Shown in pieces: positions 4,960 to 5,420 of a stretch of 5,420 nt of DNA. How positions within the stretch are numbered: the stretch's first letter is position 1; every line of letters starts with the position of its first letter. Origin of the DNA: Candidatus Nanopelagicales bacterium. GTDB lineage: Bacteria; Actinomycetota; Actinomycetes; S36-B12; GCA-2699445. The notes under the pieces are model-generated. The model was not told the DNA's origin, made no database searches, and saw only the letters and a program-made list of their open reading frames with translations. The DNA lies in contig JAOZTQ010000107.1 in NCBI GenBank assembly GCA_029939085.1, positions 1 through 5,420 of the forward strand. The letters run 5' to 3'. A program made the translations under genes and the position numbers.

Positions 4960-5420
4960 TCAGTTGAGATCCGCCGCCGGTGACGCAACGCCGCGTGAGG
5001 CAAACTCCGCGGCTCCACCGTCGGGAGCTGTCAATACCCACGGTCCTCGTTGCGTAATTGCGACGGTGTGCTCCCAATGCGCGGCGGGCTGGCCGGTATC
5101 GGTGGCTACGGTCCAATCGTCTTCCAGCACCGAAACTTCAGCGCTACCAAGTGTCACCATTGGTTCGATAGCGAGCGCCATACCAGGCTTAAGGCGCGGA
5201 CCCTTTCGCGCTGAACCAAAGTTGGGAACCGGCGGGGCCATGTGCATCTGTGATCCGATGCCATGGCCGACATAATCCCGCACTATGCCGTAGTCGGGGC
5301 TGGTTGAACGGACAGATTCTTCGACCGCGGCTCCGATATCGCCTAAGCGGCCCCCAACAGCAGCAGCGCAAATTCCCTGCCATAGCGATTCTTTTGTCGT
5401 CGCAGAGAGCTCAAGCAGCG
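4960..5420 (-). CDS. map: Type I methionine aminopeptidase, C-terminal part (5' end outside window)
   Basis: Removes the initiator methionine from nascent proteins with small second residues; a cytosolic metalloprotease of the pita-bread fold. The frame is open without a stop from the window edge (first whole codon at 5418) and gives 152 residues. They contain three of the five metal ligands: the histidine of YVGHGIG (window residue 52), the glutamate of LAIEPMV (85) and the glutamate of HWEHTVAI (116); the substrate-contacting histidine of QMHMAPPVPNFG (59) is also present. The two aspartate ligands would lie upstream of the window. The C-terminus runs about 22 residues past the usual ...VLTAP end, Ala/Gly-rich and without obvious function. 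An ATG at 5283 is internal, since the residues before it (KESLWQGICAAAVGGRLGDI) are conserved Map sequence. It is normally preceded by secY and adk in this operon type. Confidence 0.95.
   Translation of the reverse strand, partial: LLELSATTKESLWQGICAAAVGGRLGDIGAAVEESVRSTSPDYGIVRDYVGHGIGSQMHMAPPVPNFGSARKGPRLKPGMALAIEPMVTLGSAEVSVLEDDWTVATDTGQPAAHWEHTVAITQRGPWVLTAPDGGAAEFASRGVASPAADLN

Noticed and set aside
4960..5283. ATG at 5283 as the start of a short map gene
   Set aside because: Conserved Map sequence continues in frame upstream to the window edge without a stop, so this methionine codon position is internal.
1..5420. Mobile elements, CRISPR, tRNA/rRNA or a novel defence cluster
   Set aside because: The window is almost fully occupied by conserved housekeeping genes in canonical order; no terminal inverted repeats, spaced repeats, tRNA cloverleaf or transposase/nuclease motifs were seen.

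Overview
The window is a stretch of the bacterial S10-spc-alpha ribosomal superoperon, with every supported gene on the minus strand. In transcription order (high to low coordinates) it holds map (3' part), infA, rpmJ, rpsM, rpsK, rpsD, rpoA, rplQ, truA and the first codons of a further gene at the left edge. The order map-infA-rpmJ-rpsM-rpsK-rpsD-rpoA-rplQ-truA, the Val-Glu-Thr-Glu-Gln-Tyr end of RpoA, the MPTPTKG start and long acidic tail of uL17, and the AHWEHT motif of Map all point to the phylum Actinomycetota, probably class Actinomycetia. Base composition looks moderate rather than very GC-rich, and uS4 is of the cysteine-containing type rather than the cysteine-free type I associate with mycobacteria and streptomycetes. 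A moderate-GC, possibly uncultured actinobacterium is my inference; the sequence does not name the species.

Layout: 5420-4960 is the C-terminal 152 residues of methionine aminopeptidase. 4959-4703 is a 257-base non-coding leader before infA, with hairpins and a weak promoter candidate. 4702-4348 holds infA and rpmJ (37 codons), 19 bases apart. 4347-4195 is a 153-base spacer before rpsM that can fold into a closed multi-helix structure with a mutually exclusive alternative. 4194-976 is the alpha-operon core rpsM-rpsK-rpsD-rpoA-rplQ with short gaps (44, 16, 71 and 25 bases); the 71-base rpsD-rpoA gap carries a perfect hairpin. truA (979-116) overlaps the rplQ stop by four bases. A new gene starts at 17 behind a strong Shine-Dalgarno sequence and runs out of the window.

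The genes form one growth-related unit: initiation factor IF1, four ribosomal proteins of the small and large subunits that flank or bind rRNA (uS13, uS11, uS4, bL36) plus uL17, the RNA polymerase alpha subunit, N-terminal methionine removal (Map) and tRNA pseudouridylation (TruA). I see no mobile element, CRISPR array, tRNA, rRNA or defence system. The most interesting material is regulatory: the structured spacer upstream of rpsM, in the position where uS4 controls the alpha operon in E. coli, and the hairpin between rpsD and rpoA. The protein-level oddities are a one-residue shift in the uS4 zinc-knuckle cysteines, a changed dipeptide before the conserved Asn-Gly of uS11, and a long acidic tail on uL17.
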